NCBI RefSeq assembly: GCF_001556045.1
Contig: NZ_LSIC01000140.1
Span: forward strand, 3,384 to 67,383
Origin: Bradyrhizobium sp. CCH5-F6
GTDB taxonomy: Bacteria > Pseudomonadota > Alphaproteobacteria > Rhizobiales > Xanthobacteraceae
Length of the DNA stretch: 64,000 nt
Reading direction: 5' to 3'
Below the pieces are notes generated by a model. The model was not told the DNA's origin. It saw only the letters and a program-made list of their open reading frames with translations, and made no database searches. A program made the translations under genes and the position numbers. Below, one piece after another: positions 8,174-18,787 of this stretch (positions are counted from its first letter, which is position 1; every line of letters starts with the position of its first letter).

Positions 8174-9381
8174 CGGCGTACGCCCCCCGGATTGGTGAGC
8201 GATACGTCGCGCACCTGTGCTTTGATATCAAGGGCGGTGCAGACCACAACCAGCGCAGCACCACCATTGACGACCATACTATAAGGCAGGCCGATCCCGT
8301 AAAGGTCGAACACCCCCGGAATCACCTGCAACGCCGTCAGGTAGACGGCTCCGACGACCGTCGTCAATGACACGACGCGATCGAGATAGGCGGCGGTCGC
8401 CTCGCCGGGCGCGACACCGGAGACGATCCCGTTACGTTGCGCCAGGGATTTGGCCGTGTATTCGGGATCGATGACATAAGCGGTATAGATGAAGGCCAGC
8501 ACGAAGACCGCGATGGACACCAGGATGAGGTGCGCCGGCTGCCCCAGCTGAAGATGGCGATAGGCCGCGGCGACCAGCGGGTGGTCGGCGCCCATGACGA
8601 GGCCCGCAAGGGCGAGCGGGAGAAAGAAGATCCACGGCGCTACAGTCACGGGAATCAGGAACCCGGCGCTGTTGAGCTTGATCGGGAGCACGGCTTCGCG
8701 CGCCGGCAGTTGCCGCCGGCCGGTGTCGAGAGCGCCGAACTCGACGCGAATATTGCGACAGGCGCCCTCGACCAGCACCATGACGGCCACGAGCAGGACC
8801 CAGAACATGGCGTGCGCGAGAACGAGGTTGCCCGAGAGCGCCCCGCTCTCCAGGAGCCCCACGATGCCGGCGACGTCTCGCGGAATCGCCACGATAAAGC
8901 CGACGCTCAAGATCAGCGCCAGGCCGTTGCCGATGCCGTGGCGGGTGATCTGTTCGCTGAGCCACACCAGCACGAAGACGCCGCCGACCATCGAGGTCGT
9001 GGCCGTCATCACGAACCAGCCGTCGGGATTCCTGACAAGGCCCGGAATGGTCGCCAGCGTCGAAGCAATGCCGTAGGCCTGAAAGGCAGCAAGACACAAA
9101 GTCAGGCCGAGCGTGACCCGCGCGATCTTGCGCCGGCCTGCCTCACCTGACCGCTCGAGCGAGCTCAGACCGCGCCAGACCACGGAAAGCAACCGCACAA
9201 AGATCGCCGCCGTCAGATACGGAATGAGGCCAAGCGCAAAGACCGAGAGTCGGCCAATGAAGTCGAGCATCGGCGAGTAGGTCGAGATATTCAGTCCCGC
9301 GATCGGGATTTGCGTGCCCAACCTGAACAGGAGCAGCGCGCCAATCGTGAAAGCGATTCGGCGCGCGAACTCCCTGCTCAT
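8170..9381 (-). CDS. Second, divergent SecY-family translocase subunit
   Basis: 403-residue membrane protein with about ten hydrophobic segments that aligns with the SecY encoded just upstream: [14 protein letters not shown] against [22 protein letters not shown] against [24 protein letters not shown] against [28 protein letters not shown] against VFNPTETADNL. It is about 40 residues shorter and strongly diverged. In the cytosolic loop where canonical SecY reads GIRPGERT it has GVAPGEAT, so the arginine important for SecA-driven translocation (Arg357 in E. coli) is alanine. It overlaps secY and adk by 4 nt each (ATGA), so it should be co-transcribed and translationally coupled. A specialised channel or a modulator of Sec is possible; function unknown. 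Confidence 0.9.
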   Translation of the reverse strand: MSREFARRIAFTIGALLLFRLGTQIPIAGLNISTYSPMLDFIGRLSVFALGLIPYLTAAIFVRLLSVVWRGLSSLERSGEAGRRKIARVTLGLTLCLAAFQAYGIASTLATIPGLVRNPDGWFVMTATTSMVGGVFVLVWLSEQITRHGIGNGLALILSVGFIVAIPRDVAGIVGLLESGALSGNLVLAHAMFWVLLVAVMVLVEGACRNIRVEFGALDTGRRQLPAREAVLPIKLNSAGFLIPVTVAPWIFFLPLALAGLVMGADHPLVAAAYRHLQLGQPAHLILVSIAVFVLAFIYTAYVIDPEYTAKSLAQRNGIVSGVAPGEATAAYLDRVVSLTTVVGAVYLTALQVIPGVFDLYGIGLPYSMVVNGGAALVVVCTALDIKAQVRDVSLTNPGGVRR

Positions 9382-10709
9382 CTACGGCGGCCCCGCAGCT
9401 TGGACTTCCTGATCAGGCCTTCGTACTGGTGCGCCAGCAGATAGCCCTGCACCTGCGCCACCGTGTCCATGGTGACGCTGACGACGATCAGCAGCGAGGT
9501 GCCGCCGAAATAGAACGGCACCGAGGCGTAGGAGATCAGGATTTCGGGGATCAAGCAGACGATCGCCAGATAGATCGCGCCGAGCACGGTGATGCGCGAC
9601 AGCACGTAATCGATGTATTCGGCGGTTCGCTCACCGGGACGGATGCCCGGAATGAAGCCGCCGTGCTTCTTCAGATTGTCCGCGGTCTCGGTCGGGTTGA
9701 ACACGATCGCTGTGTAGAAGAAGGCGAAGAACACGATCAGCGCCAGATACAAGATCAGGAACAGCGGACGGCCGTGGCCGAGCTGGGTGTTGATCCACTG
9801 GAACCATTCCGGCCCGCTGCCCGAATTGAAGTTCGCCACCGTGGTCGGCAGCAGCAGCAGCGAGGACGCGAAGATCGGCGGGATGACGCCCGAGGTGTTG
9901 AGCTTGAGCGGCAGATGCGAGGACTGGCCCTCGAACATCTTGTTGCCGACCTGACGCTTCGGATACTGGATCAGGAGGCGGCGCTGCGCGCGCTCCATGA
10001 ACACGATGAAGGCGATCACGGCGACGGCCATGATGATGACGACCAGGATCAGGCCGGTCGACATCGCGCCCTGACGGCCGAGTTCGAGCATGCCGGCGAG
10101 CGCCGCGGGCAGTTCGGCGACGATGCCGGCGAGAATGATCAGCGAGATGCCGTTGCCGATGCCGCGCGAGGTGATCTGCTCGCCCAGCCACATCAGGAAC
10201 ATGGTTCCGCCGGTCAGCGTGATCGCCGTAGAGAGGCGGAAGAACAAGCCGGGGTCGCTGACGACGTTGCCGGCGCCTTCGAGGCCCACGGCGATGCCGT
10301 AGGACTGGAACGCGGCCAGGATGACCGTCAGGTAGCGCGTGTACTGATTCAGCGTCTTGCGGCCGGCCTCGCCTTCCTTCTTCAGCGCCTCGAGCTGCGG
10401 CGAGACGGTGGTGAGGAGCTGGATGATGATCGAGGCCGAGATGTACGGCATGATGTTCAGCGCGAAGATCGCCATGCGGTGGATGCCGCCGCCGGCGAAC
10501 ATGTTGAACATGCCGAGGATGCCGCCCGCCTGGGACTTGAACACCTGCTCCCAGATGTTGGGATCGATGCCGGGCAGCGGGATGTAGGTTCCGAGCCGAT
10601 AAACGAGCAGCGCACCCAGGGTGAACCAGATGCGCTTCTTCAGTTCGTCGGCCTTGGCAAACGCGCCGAAATTGAGATTGGCTGCCAGTTGTTCCGCTGC
10701 AGAGACCAT
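9378..10709 (-). CDS. secY: Preprotein translocase subunit SecY
   Basis: Central ten-helix channel of the Sec translocon in the inner membrane, working with SecE, SecG and SecA. The 443 residues include the plug region after TYIPLPGIDPNIWEQVF, the pore segment MAIFALNIMPYISASIIIQLL, the SecA-contact loop GFIPGIRPGERTAEYID with the conserved arginine, and the C-terminal [15 protein letters not shown]. Normal length and position, between rplO and adk in the spc block, except that a diverged secY paralogue has been inserted between it and adk. It is the housekeeping copy. Confidence 0.98.
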   Translation of the reverse strand: MVSAAEQLAANLNFGAFAKADELKKRIWFTLGALLVYRLGTYIPLPGIDPNIWEQVFKSQAGGILGMFNMFAGGGIHRMAIFALNIMPYISASIIIQLLTTVSPQLEALKKEGEAGRKTLNQYTRYLTVILAAFQSYGIAVGLEGAGNVVSDPGLFFRLSTAITLTGGTMFLMWLGEQITSRGIGNGISLIILAGIVAELPAALAGMLELGRQGAMSTGLILVVIIMAVAVIAFIVFMERAQRRLLIQYPKRQVGNKMFEGQSSHLPLKLNTSGVIPPIFASSLLLLPTTVANFNSGSGPEWFQWINTQLGHGRPLFLILYLALIVFFAFFYTAIVFNPTETADNLKKHGGFIPGIRPGERTAEYIDYVLSRITVLGAIYLAIVCLIPEILISYASVPFYFGGTSLLIVVSVTMDTVAQVQGYLLAHQYEGLIRKSKLRGRRR

Positions 10710-10857
10710 CTTGGACTTTCTCCCGCCGCCTGTTGCGCCGTCATGCCCGCGGCCGGGCTAGTTTAGCGGACGCCGGACATTATCTGGGGCTCGGCTTCGA
10801 TAAGTCCACGTCCCGCATGCGTAAAGGCCCGCGAGCCGCGGGCCAATGACGCAGTTG

Positions 10858-11343
10858 TTACGCCGCCTCGCCTTCTTCCTTGGCAGGGGCGAGGATCTTC
10901 ACCGAGCCGCCGGCCTTCTCAACCGCCGCGATCGCGGTCTTGGAGGCGCCGTGCACTTCGATGTTGAGCTTGGACTTGAGCTCGCCGCGGCCGAGCAGCC
11001 GCAGGCCGCCCTTGGCGCGTCGCAGCACGCCGCCCTTCACCAGGGCCTCGACGTTCACGACGCTGCCGGCGTCGATCTTCTTGGCATCGACCGCTTCCTG
11101 GAGCCGGTCGAGATTGATCTCGGCGAACTCGATGCGGAAGATGTTGTTGAAGCCGCGCTTGGGCAGACGGCGATGCATCGGCATCTGACCGCCTTCGAAG
11201 CCCTTGATGCGCACGCCCGAACGCGCGGTCTGGCCCTTGCCGCCGCGGCCGGACTGCTTGCCCTTGCCCGAACCGATGCCGCGGCCGACGCGCATGCGCT
11301 TCTTGCGCGAGCCGGCGTTGTCGGCGATATCGCTGAGCTTCAT
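10858..11343 (-). CDS. rplO: 50S ribosomal protein L15
   Basis: Large-subunit assembly protein of 161 residues. The N-terminal half is the glycine/arginine-rich extension [19 protein letters not shown] that threads through 23S rRNA, followed by [20 protein letters not shown]; the C-terminal globular domain ends in [13 protein letters not shown]. Located between rpmD and secY as in other spc operons. A Rhizobiales-type palindrome lies in its 5' spacer. Confidence 0.98.
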   Translation of the reverse strand: MKLSDIADNAGSRKKRMRVGRGIGSGKGKQSGRGGKGQTARSGVRIKGFEGGQMPMHRRLPKRGFNNIFRIEFAEINLDRLQEAVDAKKIDAGSVVNVEALVKGGVLRRAKGGLRLLGRGELKSKLNIEVHGASKTAIAAVEKAGGSVKILAPAKEEGEAA

Positions 11344-11362
11344 CGCCCTTCTCCTTGTGTCT

Positions 11363-11413
11363 TGCGCACGATCCTCACCGAAAACCGGGTGCCCGGCTTT
11401 CGGGATCCTGCGC
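11363..11413. repeat. Palindromic repeat, family B copy 1 (rpmD-rplO spacer)
   Basis: GCGCACGATCCTCACCGAAA ... CCGGGTGCCCGG ... CTTTCGGGATCCTGCGCC: an imperfect palindrome matching the widespread Rhizobiales repeat of the form GATC...CCGAAAACCGG...TTTTCGGGATC. It lies 6 bases 3' of the rpmD stop codon. A second copy is at 20171-20219. Confidence 0.8.
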
Positions 11414-11419
11414 CGTTTC

Positions 11420-11614
11420 TTACTTCTCGTCGACGATGCGGACGAGATGGTGAACCTTCTCGATCATGCCGCGCACGGCCGGGGTGTCCGGCAATTCGCT
11501 GATGCGGCCGATCTTGTTGAGCTTGAGCCCGATCAGCGTCGAGCGCTGCGAATGATGGCGGCGGATCGCGCTGCCAGTCTGCTCGAGCTTGATCGTCTTT
11601 GCGGCCTTGGCCAT
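11420..11614 (-). CDS. rpmD: 50S ribosomal protein L30
   Basis: Small large-subunit protein, 64 residues, the bacterial size. It shows the family pattern [28 protein letters not shown] then [15 protein letters not shown]. Its place between rpsE and rplO is standard. It begins 25 bases after rpsE ends and is followed by a palindromic repeat. Confidence 0.97.
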   Translation of the reverse strand: MAKAAKTIKLEQTGSAIRRHHSQRSTLIGLKLNKIGRISELPDTPAVRGMIEKVHHLVRIVDEK

Positions 11615-11639
11615 CGTGATCTACTCCGAAAAGCTTCCG

Positions 11640-12236
11640 TTAGTCGGCAGCCGCCTCGGCGTCGCCGCCGATACGGCGGGACTGGAGGGTGGACACCTTG
11701 ATGTTGCGGCGGGCAGCAACCGAGCGCGGCGAATCCTGATGCTTCAGCGCGTCGAAGGTGGCGCGAACCATGTTGTACGGGTTCGACGAACCGATCGACT
11801 TCGCCACCACGTCCTGGACGCCGAGCGTCTCGAACACGGCGCGCATCGGGCCGCCGGCGATGATGCCGGTGCCGGCCGGAGCGGCACGCAGGTAGACACG
11901 GCCCGCGCCATGACGGCCGGCGATGTCGTGATGGAGGGTGCGGCCCTCGCGCAGCGACACGCGGGTCAGGTTGCGCTTGGCGGATTCGGTCGCCTTGCGG
12001 ATCGCCTCGGGCACTTCGCGCGCCTTGCCGTGACCGAAGCCGGCGCGGCCCTTCTGGTCGCCGATCACGACCAGCGCTGCGAAACCGAAGCGCTTGCCGC
12101 CCTTGACGACCTTGGCCACGCGGTTGATGTGGACGAGCTTGTCGACGAACTCGCTGTCGCGCTCCTCGCGCTCCCTGCGTTCACGTCCGCCGCCGCGTTG
12201 ATCGCGTCCACCACGTTGTTCGCGTTCAGCTGCCAT
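11640..12236 (-). CDS. rpsE: 30S ribosomal protein S5
   Basis: Small-subunit protein at the mRNA entry channel, involved in decoding accuracy. Of 198 residues the first 27 are an unusual Arg/Gly/Glu-rich extension ([20 protein letters not shown]) before the conserved core [22 protein letters not shown]. The family segments [35 protein letters not shown] and [16 protein letters not shown] are intact. The charged extension is typical of alphaproteobacteria but absent from the E. coli protein. Confidence 0.98.
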   Translation of the reverse strand: MAAEREQRGGRDQRGGGRERREREERDSEFVDKLVHINRVAKVVKGGKRFGFAALVVIGDQKGRAGFGHGKAREVPEAIRKATESAKRNLTRVSLREGRTLHHDIAGRHGAGRVYLRAAPAGTGIIAGGPMRAVFETLGVQDVVAKSIGSSNPYNMVRATFDALKHQDSPRSVAARRNIKVSTLQSRRIGGDAEAAAD

Positions 12237-12283
12237 GGTTTTTCCAATCCTTCAGAGGCTTGCGCCTCAATCCTCAAATTCTG

Positions 12284-12646
12284 TTAGAAGCTCAGCCCGC
12301 TCTCACGCGCGGCGTCGGCAAGAGCCTTGACGCGCCCGTGGTAGAGATAGCTGCCGCGATCGAACACGACTTCCTTAACGCCCTTCTCGGCAGCGCGCTC
12401 GGCCAGCAACTTGCCGACCGCCTTCGCCGCATCGATGTCGGCGCCGGTCTTGCCGCCGTCGCGCATCGTCTTCTCGAGCGACGAAGCCGAGGCTAGCGTC
12501 TCTCCCTTCAGGTCGTCGATGACCTGGGCGTAGATGTGCTTCGACGAACGGAACACGGACAGGCGCGGACGGCCGCCGGCGGAGCGGCGCAGCTTCAGCC
12601 GCACACTCCGCTTGCGCCGGGCATTCGTAACCTTGGCTTTCGACAT
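12284..12646 (-). CDS. rplR: 50S ribosomal protein L18
   Basis: Binds 5S rRNA in the central protuberance. 120 residues with [36 protein letters not shown] at the front and [28 protein letters not shown] at the end, the diagnostic C-terminus. Lies between rplF and rpsE with short spacers (11 and 47 bases), in the standard spc order. Confidence 0.98.
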   Translation of the reverse strand: MSKAKVTNARRKRSVRLKLRRSAGGRPRLSVFRSSKHIYAQVIDDLKGETLASASSLEKTMRDGGKTGADIDAAKAVGKLLAERAAEKGVKEVVFDRGSYLYHGRVKALADAARESGLSF

Positions 12647-12657
12647 GACCGGCTCCG

Positions 12658-13191
12658 TTACTTCTTCTTGCCTTCCTTGCGGAAGATGAATTCGCCCACA
12701 TACTTCACGCCCTTGCCCTTGTAGGGCTCCGGCGGACGATACGAGCGAATCTCGGCGGCGACCTGGCCGACGCGCTGGACGTCGCTGCCGGCCACCGTGA
12801 TCTCGGTCGGCTTCGGCACGGTGATCGTGATGCCTTCCGGGATCGGGTAGATCACGTCGTGGCTATAGCCGAGCGCGAGCTGCAGGTTCTTGCCCTGCAT
12901 CGCGGCGCGGTAGCCGACGCCGGTGATCTCGAGCTTCTTCTCGAAACCCTTGGTGACGCCCTCGACGAGGTTCGCGACCTGGGCGCGCGCGGTGCCGTAA
13001 AGCGCGCGGGCGCGGTTGGTCTCGGCGCGCGGAGCGACCTTGATCTGGCCGTTCTCGAGCTTCACCTCGACGTCGTCGTGGACGATGAACTGAAGCTGGC
13101 CCTTCGGCCCCTTCATCTTGACGGTCTGACCGTCGACGGTCGCGGTTACACCCGACGGAACCGCTACCGGCCTTTTGCCAACTCGTGACAT
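12658..13191 (-). CDS. rplF: 50S ribosomal protein L6
   Basis: 177-residue protein near the factor-binding centre of the large subunit. The start at 13191 gives [31 protein letters not shown], the standard N-terminus; an in-frame ATG 51 bases upstream would add a non-conserved leader and lies inside the rpsH end region. The C-terminal signature [17 protein letters not shown] is present. Adjacent to rpsH and rplR as expected. Confidence 0.98.
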   Translation of the reverse strand: MSRVGKRPVAVPSGVTATVDGQTVKMKGPKGQLQFIVHDDVEVKLENGQIKVAPRAETNRARALYGTARAQVANLVEGVTKGFEKKLEITGVGYRAAMQGKNLQLALGYSHDVIYPIPEGITITVPKPTEITVAGSDVQRVGQVAAEIRSYRPPEPYKGKGVKYVGEFIFRKEGKKK

Positions 13192-13207
13192 GGATCGAAA
13201 ATCCTTC

Positions 13208-13606
13208 TCAGAACACCGTGAAGAGGACTTCACCGCCCACATTCGCGTCGCGCGCGCTGTGGTCGGCCATGATCCCCTTCGGCGTCGACAACACCGAAAT
13301 GCCGAGCCCGTTGTTGACCCGCGGCAGGTTCTTCACCGAGGCGTAGACGCGGCGCCCGGGCTTGGAAACACGTTCGATCTCGCGGATGACGGGCTCGCCG
13401 TCGAAATACTTTAGTTCGATCTCGATCTCGCTGCGGCCCGAGGCGTGCTCGAGCGTGGCGTAGCCGCGGATGTAGCCCTCGGTCTTGAGGACTTCGAGCA
13501 CGTTCTCGCGCATCTTGGAGCCCGGCGTGGAGACCTTGCTCTTCGAGCGCATCTGCGCGTTGCGGATGCGGGTGATCAGATCGCTGATTGGATCGTGCGT
13601 AGACAT
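13208..13606 (-). CDS. rpsH: 30S ribosomal protein S8
   Basis: Primary 16S rRNA-binding protein of 132 residues, needed for central-domain assembly; in E. coli it also represses the spc operon by binding the rplE leader region. N-terminus [17 protein letters not shown] and C-terminus [35 protein letters not shown] are diagnostic. It follows rpsN by 14 bases. Confidence 0.98.
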   Translation of the reverse strand: MSTHDPISDLITRIRNAQMRSKSKVSTPGSKMRENVLEVLKTEGYIRGYATLEHASGRSEIEIELKYFDGEPVIREIERVSKPGRRVYASVKNLPRVNNGLGISVLSTPKGIMADHSARDANVGGEVLFTVF

Positions 13607-13620
13607 CTAAACGACCCTCC

Positions 13621-13926
13621 TTACCAGCTCGACTTGACGAGGCCCGGGACCATGCCCTTGGAGCCAAGCTCGCGCAGCGCGATACGGGACAGCTTGTTCT
13701 TGCGATAGTTCGAGCGCGGACGGCCCGACAGCTCGCAACGCAGGCGGATGCGGGTCGCCGACGAGTTGCGCGGCATCTCAGCCAGCTTCAGGGTCGCGGC
13801 GAAGCGCTCCTCCATCGGCAGCGTCTTGTCGGCGATGATCGCCTTCAACCGGGCGCGCTTCGGAGCGGCGTTCTTCGCCATCCGCTTGCGCCGGTTGTTC
13901 TTCTCGATTGAACTCTTCTTTGCCAT
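13621..13926 (-). CDS. rpsN: 30S ribosomal protein S14, zinc-independent form
   Basis: Small-subunit head protein, 101 residues. It has only one cysteine (RCELSGRPR), so it is the long form lacking the four-cysteine zinc ribbon. The C-terminal half [33 protein letters not shown] is conserved. It lies between rplE and rpsH in standard order. Confidence 0.98.
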   Translation of the reverse strand: MAKKSSIEKNNRRKRMAKNAAPKRARLKAIIADKTLPMEERFAATLKLAEMPRNSSATRIRLRCELSGRPRSNYRKNKLSRIALRELGSKGMVPGLVKSSW

Positions 13927-13972
13927 GCTTGGCTCCTGGGTATCCGCGTTTGAGAGGCTTTAGCTCAGCGTC

Positions 13973-14522
<550 letters not shown>

Positions 14523-14530
<8 letters not shown>

Positions 14531-14837
14531 CGATCTCAGCTCCCGAGCTCTTGGCGATGCGGACCTTCTTGCCGTCCGCCAGAATCTTGAATCCGATGCG
14601 GGTCGGCTTTCCGTCCTTGCCGACATACGCGATGTTGGACAGTTGGATCGGCGCCTCTTTCGAGATGATGCCGCCCTCCTGGGCCTGCGTCTGCTTCTGG
14701 TGACGCTTGACCACGTTGATGCCGCGCACGAGCGCGGTGCCGGCGTCGGGACGAACCTCGAACACCTCGCCGGTGCGGCCCTTGTCGCGGCCGGTCAGCA
14801 CGATGACCTTGTCGCCCTTGCGGATCTTCGCAGCCAT
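14523..14837 (-). CDS. rplX: 50S ribosomal protein L24
   Basis: Assembly-initiator protein of the large subunit near the exit tunnel. 104 residues from the ATG at 14837, which shares one base with the rplN stop codon. KOW motif visible at the start: [22 protein letters not shown]. The C-terminus [22 protein letters not shown] is typical. A long upstream in-frame extension exists but lies in rplN antiparallel phase and is not coding. Confidence 0.97.
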
Positions 14838-15205
14838 CACAGCACCTCCGGCGCGAGCGAGATGATCTTCATGTGGTTCTTGGCGCGCAGCTCGCGCGGC
14901 ACGGGCCCGAAGATACGGGTGCCGACCGGCTCGGACTGGTTGTTGATCAGGACGGCGGCGTTGCGGTCGAAGCGGATGACCGAACCGTCGGCGCGGCGGA
15001 TGTCCTTGCGGACGCGCACCACGACGGCCTTCATCACGTCGCCCTTCTTCACCTTGCCACGCGGAATCGCTTCCTTGATCGAGACGACGATGATGTCGCC
15101 GATCGTGGCGTAGCGGCGCTTGGAGCCCCCGAGCACCTTGATACACATGACACGGCGTGCGCCAGAATTGTCGGCCACGTCGAGGTTGGTCTGCATCTGA
15201 ATCAT
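14837..15205 (-). CDS. rplN: 50S ribosomal protein L14
   Basis: 122-residue protein at the subunit interface and the binding place of RsfS silencing factor. It begins [37 protein letters not shown] and ends [24 protein letters not shown], both diagnostic. Follows rpsQ after an 84-base spacer and overlaps rplX by 1 nt. Confidence 0.98.
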   Translation of the reverse strand: MIQMQTNLDVADNSGARRVMCIKVLGGSKRRYATIGDIIVVSIKEAIPRGKVKKGDVMKAVVVRVRKDIRRADGSVIRFDRNAAVLINNQSEPVGTRIFGPVPRELRAKNHMKIISLAPEVL

Positions 15206-15289
15206 TGATGCACCTCGTCCTCTTTCTCTTTGCGCCAGCCCAGCCGGCGCTCAACATTTCCCTGAAGTCAGTCGGCCAGAGCCAACAGA

Positions 15290-15538
15290 TCAGGCGCTTT
15301 TCTTGTGTTCGCCCCGGATCACGACCCAGCGCTTCAACTTCGAAATCGGCTTCGTTTCCTCGATCCACACCATGTCGCCCGGCTTGAACTGGTTGCTCTC
15401 GTCGTGCGCGTGGTAGTTCTTCGAACGGCGGATCGTCTTCTTGTAGATCGGGTGCGTGAAGCGGCGATCGACACGCACGACAATGGTCTTGGCTTGCTTG
15501 TCGCTGACGACCACGCCCTGCAAAGTACGTTTCGGCAT
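15290..15538 (-). CDS. rpsQ: 30S ribosomal protein S17
   Basis: Early-binding 16S rRNA protein, 82 residues. The start at 15538 ([40 protein letters not shown]) matches the family; a further upstream ATG would read through the rpmC end. OB-fold with the motif [30 protein letters not shown]. Sits 13 bases after rpmC. Confidence 0.98.
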   Translation of the reverse strand: MPKRTLQGVVVSDKQAKTIVVRVDRRFTHPIYKKTIRRSKNYHAHDESNQFKPGDMVWIEETKPISKLKRWVVIRGEHKKSA

Positions 15539-15551
15539 CTTCGTAAGCCTC

Positions 15552-15758
15552 TTACTTCTTCTTCGCGCGCGTCTGCGCGGCGACGGTCTTGATCCGGGCG
15601 ATGTCACGGCGAGCCTCGCGCAGGCGCGAGGTGTTCTCGAGCTGCCCGGTGGCGCGCTGGAAGCGCAGGTTGAAGCGCTCCTTCTTCAGATTCAGGATGG
15701 CGTCATCCTGCTGGTCGGGGCTCATCGCGCGGATGTCTTCGATCTTCATCTGGGCCAT
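15552..15758 (-). CDS. rpmC: 50S ribosomal protein L29
   Basis: Two-helix protein at the exit tunnel rim where SRP and trigger factor dock. 68 residues starting [19 protein letters not shown]. Two ATGs are possible; GGAG lies 8 bases before the one at 15758 but only 2 bases before the one at 15764, so the inner start is chosen. Follows rplP by 5 bases. Confidence 0.95.
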   Translation of the reverse strand: MAQMKIEDIRAMSPDQQDDAILNLKKERFNLRFQRATGQLENTSRLREARRDIARIKTVAAQTRAKKK

Positions 15759-15763
15759 GGCCA

Positions 15764-16177
15764 TTACTCCGCAATGCGCTCGACGAAGCGCGTCTTGATC
15801 GGCAGCTTGGCCGCCGCCAGGGTCAGCGCCTCACGCGCCGTCTGGGTGTTGACGCCGTCGATCTCGAACAGCACCCGGCCCGGCTTGACGCGCGCGACCC
15901 ACAGTTCCGGCGAACCCTTGCCGGAGCCCATGCGGACTTCGGCCGGCTTCTTCGACACCGGAACGTCGGGAAACACGCGGATCCAGACGCGGCCGGCGCG
16001 CTTCATGTGGCGGGTCAGCGCGCGGCGGGCGGCTTCGATCTGGCGCGCGGTGACGCGCTCAGGCTCGGTCGCCTTCAGGCCGAACTGGCCGAACGCCAAC
16101 GTCGCGCCCGAAGACGCAACGCCGTGGATGCGGCCCTTGTGCGCCTTCCGGAACTTCGTTTTCTTAGGTTGCATCAT
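15764..16177 (-). CDS. rplP: 50S ribosomal protein L16
   Basis: 137-residue protein near the A-site finger and peptidyl transferase region. The N-terminus [19 protein letters not shown] aligns residue by residue with MLQPKRTKFRK of E. coli, supporting the outer ATG at 16177. The [25 protein letters not shown] segment includes the arginine-containing loop that is hydroxylated in E. coli. Standard place between rpsC and rpmC. Confidence 0.98.
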   Translation of the reverse strand: MMQPKKTKFRKAHKGRIHGVASSGATLAFGQFGLKATEPERVTARQIEAARRALTRHMKRAGRVWIRVFPDVPVSKKPAEVRMGSGKGSPELWVARVKPGRVLFEIDGVNTQTAREALTLAAAKLPIKTRFVERIAE

Positions 16178-16207
16178 GGCTTCAAGCCCTCAAATTCTTG
16201 GTGCAGC

Positions 16208-16933
16208 TCAGGCTGCAGCCGTATCGCGGCGCTGACGGCCACCGCGATCGCCACTGCCGCCCGTCTCGCCCTCGGCCATTCTCTTGTCCTGGGCCATCGG
16301 ATCGTGCTCGAGGATCTCGCCCTTGAAGATCCAGACCTTGACGCCGCAGGTGCCGAAGGTCGTGAACGCGGTCGCAACGCCGTAGTCGATGTCGGCGCGA
16401 AGCGTGTGCAGCGGCACGCGACCTTCGCGATACCACTCCATGCGGGCGATTTCCGCACCGCCCAGACGACCCGAGCAGTTGATGCGGATGCCTTCCGCGC
16501 CGAGACGCATCGCCGACTGCACCGCGCGCTTCATGGCGCGGCGGAACGCCACGCGGCGCTCCAGCTGCTGCGCGATCGACTCGGCCACCAGCGTCGCGTC
16601 GAGCTCCGGCTTGCGGATTTCGACGATGTTGATGACGACGTCGGACGAGGTGATGTCCGCGACCTTCTTGCGCAGCTTGTCGATGTCCGCGCCCTTCTTT
16701 CCGATCACCACGCCCGGACGGGCCGAGTGGATGGTGACGCGGCACTTCTTGTGCGGACGCTCGATCACGATGCGGGCGACGGCCGCCTGCTTCAGCTCCT
16801 TGTGCAGGATCTCGCGGATCTTGACGTCCTCGTGCAGCAGCTTGCCGTATTCCTGCTTGCCGGCGAACCAGCGGGAATCCCAGGTCCGGTTGATGCCGAG
16901 ACGCAGACCGATCGGATTGATCTTTTGACCCAT
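16208..16933 (-). CDS. rpsC: 30S ribosomal protein S3
   Basis: mRNA-entry helicase protein of the 30S head, 241 residues. It starts [29 protein letters not shown]. The KH domain is visible with [21 protein letters not shown], and the C-terminal domain with [17 protein letters not shown] sequence ([21 protein letters not shown]). The tail after about residue 215 is a basic alphaproteobacterial extension ([17 protein letters not shown]). Confidence 0.98.
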   Translation of the reverse strand: MGQKINPIGLRLGINRTWDSRWFAGKQEYGKLLHEDVKIREILHKELKQAAVARIVIERPHKKCRVTIHSARPGVVIGKKGADIDKLRKKVADITSSDVVINIVEIRKPELDATLVAESIAQQLERRVAFRRAMKRAVQSAMRLGAEGIRINCSGRLGGAEIARMEWYREGRVPLHTLRADIDYGVATAFTTFGTCGVKVWIFKGEILEHDPMAQDKRMAEGETGGSGDRGGRQRRDTAAA

Positions 16934-16950
16934 CGTGTTCTCCTGCGCCC

Positions 16951-17337
16951 TTAAGCGGCGGCTTCAGCTTCGACCTGACGAACGATGATCGTCAGTTGCG
17001 AAAACGGTTTGTAGACACGGCCCGAGCGGCCGCGGCCGCGGGCGGCAAAGCGCTTCATCACGAGGCCGTTGCCGACGAAAGCCTGCGCCACGACGAGATC
17101 GTCGACGTCGAGGTCGTGGTTGTTTTCGGCGTTGGCGATCGCCGATTCCAGGCACTTCTTCACGTCGACCGCGATCCGCTTGCGCGAGAACTGCAGATCC
17201 GCGAGCGCGGCAGACGCCTTCCGGCCGCGAATGAGCTGGGCGACCAGGTTGAGCTTCTGCGGGCTCACCCGCAGCATCCGGGCGACCGCCTTGGCCTCGT
17301 TGTCGGCGAGGCTCCGTTCGCGCTTAGGTTTGCTCAT
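16951..17337 (-). CDS. rplV: 50S ribosomal protein L22
   Basis: Lines the peptide exit tunnel; its beta-hairpin contributes to the tunnel constriction and macrolide sensitivity. 128 residues with [35 protein letters not shown] and the hairpin region [27 protein letters not shown]. No loop deletion of the kind linked to macrolide resistance is apparent by eye. Follows rpsS by 10 bases. Confidence 0.98.
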   Translation of the reverse strand: MSKPKRERSLADNEAKAVARMLRVSPQKLNLVAQLIRGRKASAALADLQFSRKRIAVDVKKCLESAIANAENNHDLDVDDLVVAQAFVGNGLVMKRFAARGRGRSGRVYKPFSQLTIIVRQVEAEAAA

Positions 17338-17347
17338 CGTTTAATCC

Positions 17348-17626
17348 TCAAGCCTTCTTGGCTTTCTTGTCGCCGGAGTGGCCATGGAAGGTCCGGGTCG
17401 GCGAGAACTCGCCGAACTTGTGACCGACCATTTCCTCGTTGACGGCCACCGGCACGTGCTTCTGACCGTTGTAGACGCCGAAGGTCAGGCCGACGAACTG
17501 CGGCAGGATCGTCGAACGACGGCTCCAGATCTTGATGACGTCGTGACGGCCGGACGCGCGCGCGGCATCTGCCTTCTTGAGCAGAGAACCCTCGACGAAC
17601 GGGCCTTTCCAGACTGAACGAACCAT
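17348..17626 (-). CDS. rpsS: 30S ribosomal protein S19
   Basis: 92-residue head protein that forms a bridge to the large subunit with S13. Diagnostic sequences: [50 protein letters not shown] and [25 protein letters not shown]. Between rplB and rplV in standard S10 order. Confidence 0.98.
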   Translation of the reverse strand: MVRSVWKGPFVEGSLLKKADAARASGRHDVIKIWSRRSTILPQFVGLTFGVYNGQKHVPVAVNEEMVGHKFGEFSPTRTFHGHSGDKKAKKA

Positions 17627-17638
17627 GTCCGGCGTTCC

Positions 17639-18472
17639 TTACTTCTTCCGCTTGTGGCGGCTTAGGAGAATGAATTTGTTGGTCGACTTGTTGGTGCGGG
17701 TCTTCTTGCCCTTGGTCGGCTTGCCCCACGGCGTGACCGGGTGGCGGCCGCCCGAGGTACGACCTTCACCACCGCCGTGCGGATGGTCGATCGGGTTCAT
17801 CGAAACACCGCGGTTATGCGGCTTGCGGCCCAGCCAACGGTTGCGGCCGGCCTTGCCGATCGAGGTGTTCATGTGATCCGGGTTCGACACAGCGCCGATC
17901 GTGCCGCGGCAACGGCCGTGCACCAGGCGCTGCTCGCCCGAATTCAGGCGGATGATCACGTAGTCCTGGTCGCGACCGACGAGCTGGGCATAGGTACCGG
18001 CGGAACGGGCGAGCTGGCCGCCCTTCCCGATCTTGAGCTCGATGTTGTGGATGATCGTGCCGACCGGCATGTTGCCGAGCGGCATGACGTTGCCCGGCTT
18101 CACGTCGACATAGTTGCCGGCGACGATGGTGTCACCCACGGCCAGGCGTTGCGGCGCCAGGATGTAGGCCTGCTCGCCGTCCTGATACTTGATCAGCGCG
18201 ATGAAGCCGCTGCGGTTCGGATCGTATTCCAGCCGCTCGACGGTCGCAGGAACGTCGACCTTCTCACGCTTGAAATCGACGGTGCGCAGCGTCCGCTTGT
18301 GACCACCGCCGCGGAAGCGCACGGTGATGCGACCGGTGCTGTTGCGGCCGCCCGAGGAATGCTTGCCTTCGGTGAGCGCCTTGACCGGCTTGCCCTTGTA
18401 GAGGGCCGAACGATCGACCATGACCAGCTGGCGCTGGCCCGGCGTCGTGGGATTGAATGTCTTCAGTGCCAT
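17639..18472 (-). CDS. rplB: 50S ribosomal protein L2
   Basis: 277-residue core protein needed for subunit association and peptidyl transferase function. Conserved landmarks: [31 protein letters not shown], and the C-terminal segment [25 protein letters not shown], whose histidine is the invariant residue near the catalytic centre. Follows rplW by 12 bases. Confidence 0.98.
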   Translation of the reverse strand: MALKTFNPTTPGQRQLVMVDRSALYKGKPVKALTEGKHSSGGRNSTGRITVRFRGGGHKRTLRTVDFKREKVDVPATVERLEYDPNRSGFIALIKYQDGEQAYILAPQRLAVGDTIVAGNYVDVKPGNVMPLGNMPVGTIIHNIELKIGKGGQLARSAGTYAQLVGRDQDYVIIRLNSGEQRLVHGRCRGTIGAVSNPDHMNTSIGKAGRNRWLGRKPHNRGVSMNPIDHPHGGGEGRTSGGRHPVTPWGKPTKGKKTRTNKSTNKFILLSRHKRKK

Positions 18473-18484
18473 CGTCGTGCGACC

Positions 18485-18787
18485 TTACAGACCGGTGGTC
18501 ACGTCGATCCGGTGACCCTCTTCGAGAGTCACGATCGCGCGCTTGGAGTTCGACTGCGAGCCGAGATTGCCGCGGAAGACCTTGGTCTTGCCCTTGCGGA
18601 CCAGCGTGTTGACGCTCTTGACCTTGACGTCGAACAGCTTCTCGATCGCTTCCTTGATCTGCGGCTTGGTCGCCTTCGCGGCCACCTTGAACAGCACCTT
18701 GTTGTGCTCCGAGGCGATCGTCGCCTTCTCGGTCACGACCGGCGACAGGATCACGTCGTAGTGGCGAGGCTCGATGTTCTTCGTCAT
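18485..18787 (-). CDS. rplW: 50S ribosomal protein L23
   Basis: Exit-tunnel rim protein, the main dock for trigger factor and SRP. 100 residues including [28 protein letters not shown] and the extended loop [30 protein letters not shown]. Its ATG overlaps the rplD stop by 4 nt (ATGA), so translation is probably coupled. Confidence 0.98.
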   Translation of the reverse strand: MTKNIEPRHYDVILSPVVTEKATIASEHNKVLFKVAAKATKPQIKEAIEKLFDVKVKSVNTLVRKGKTKVFRGNLGSQSNSKRAIVTLEEGHRIDVTTGL

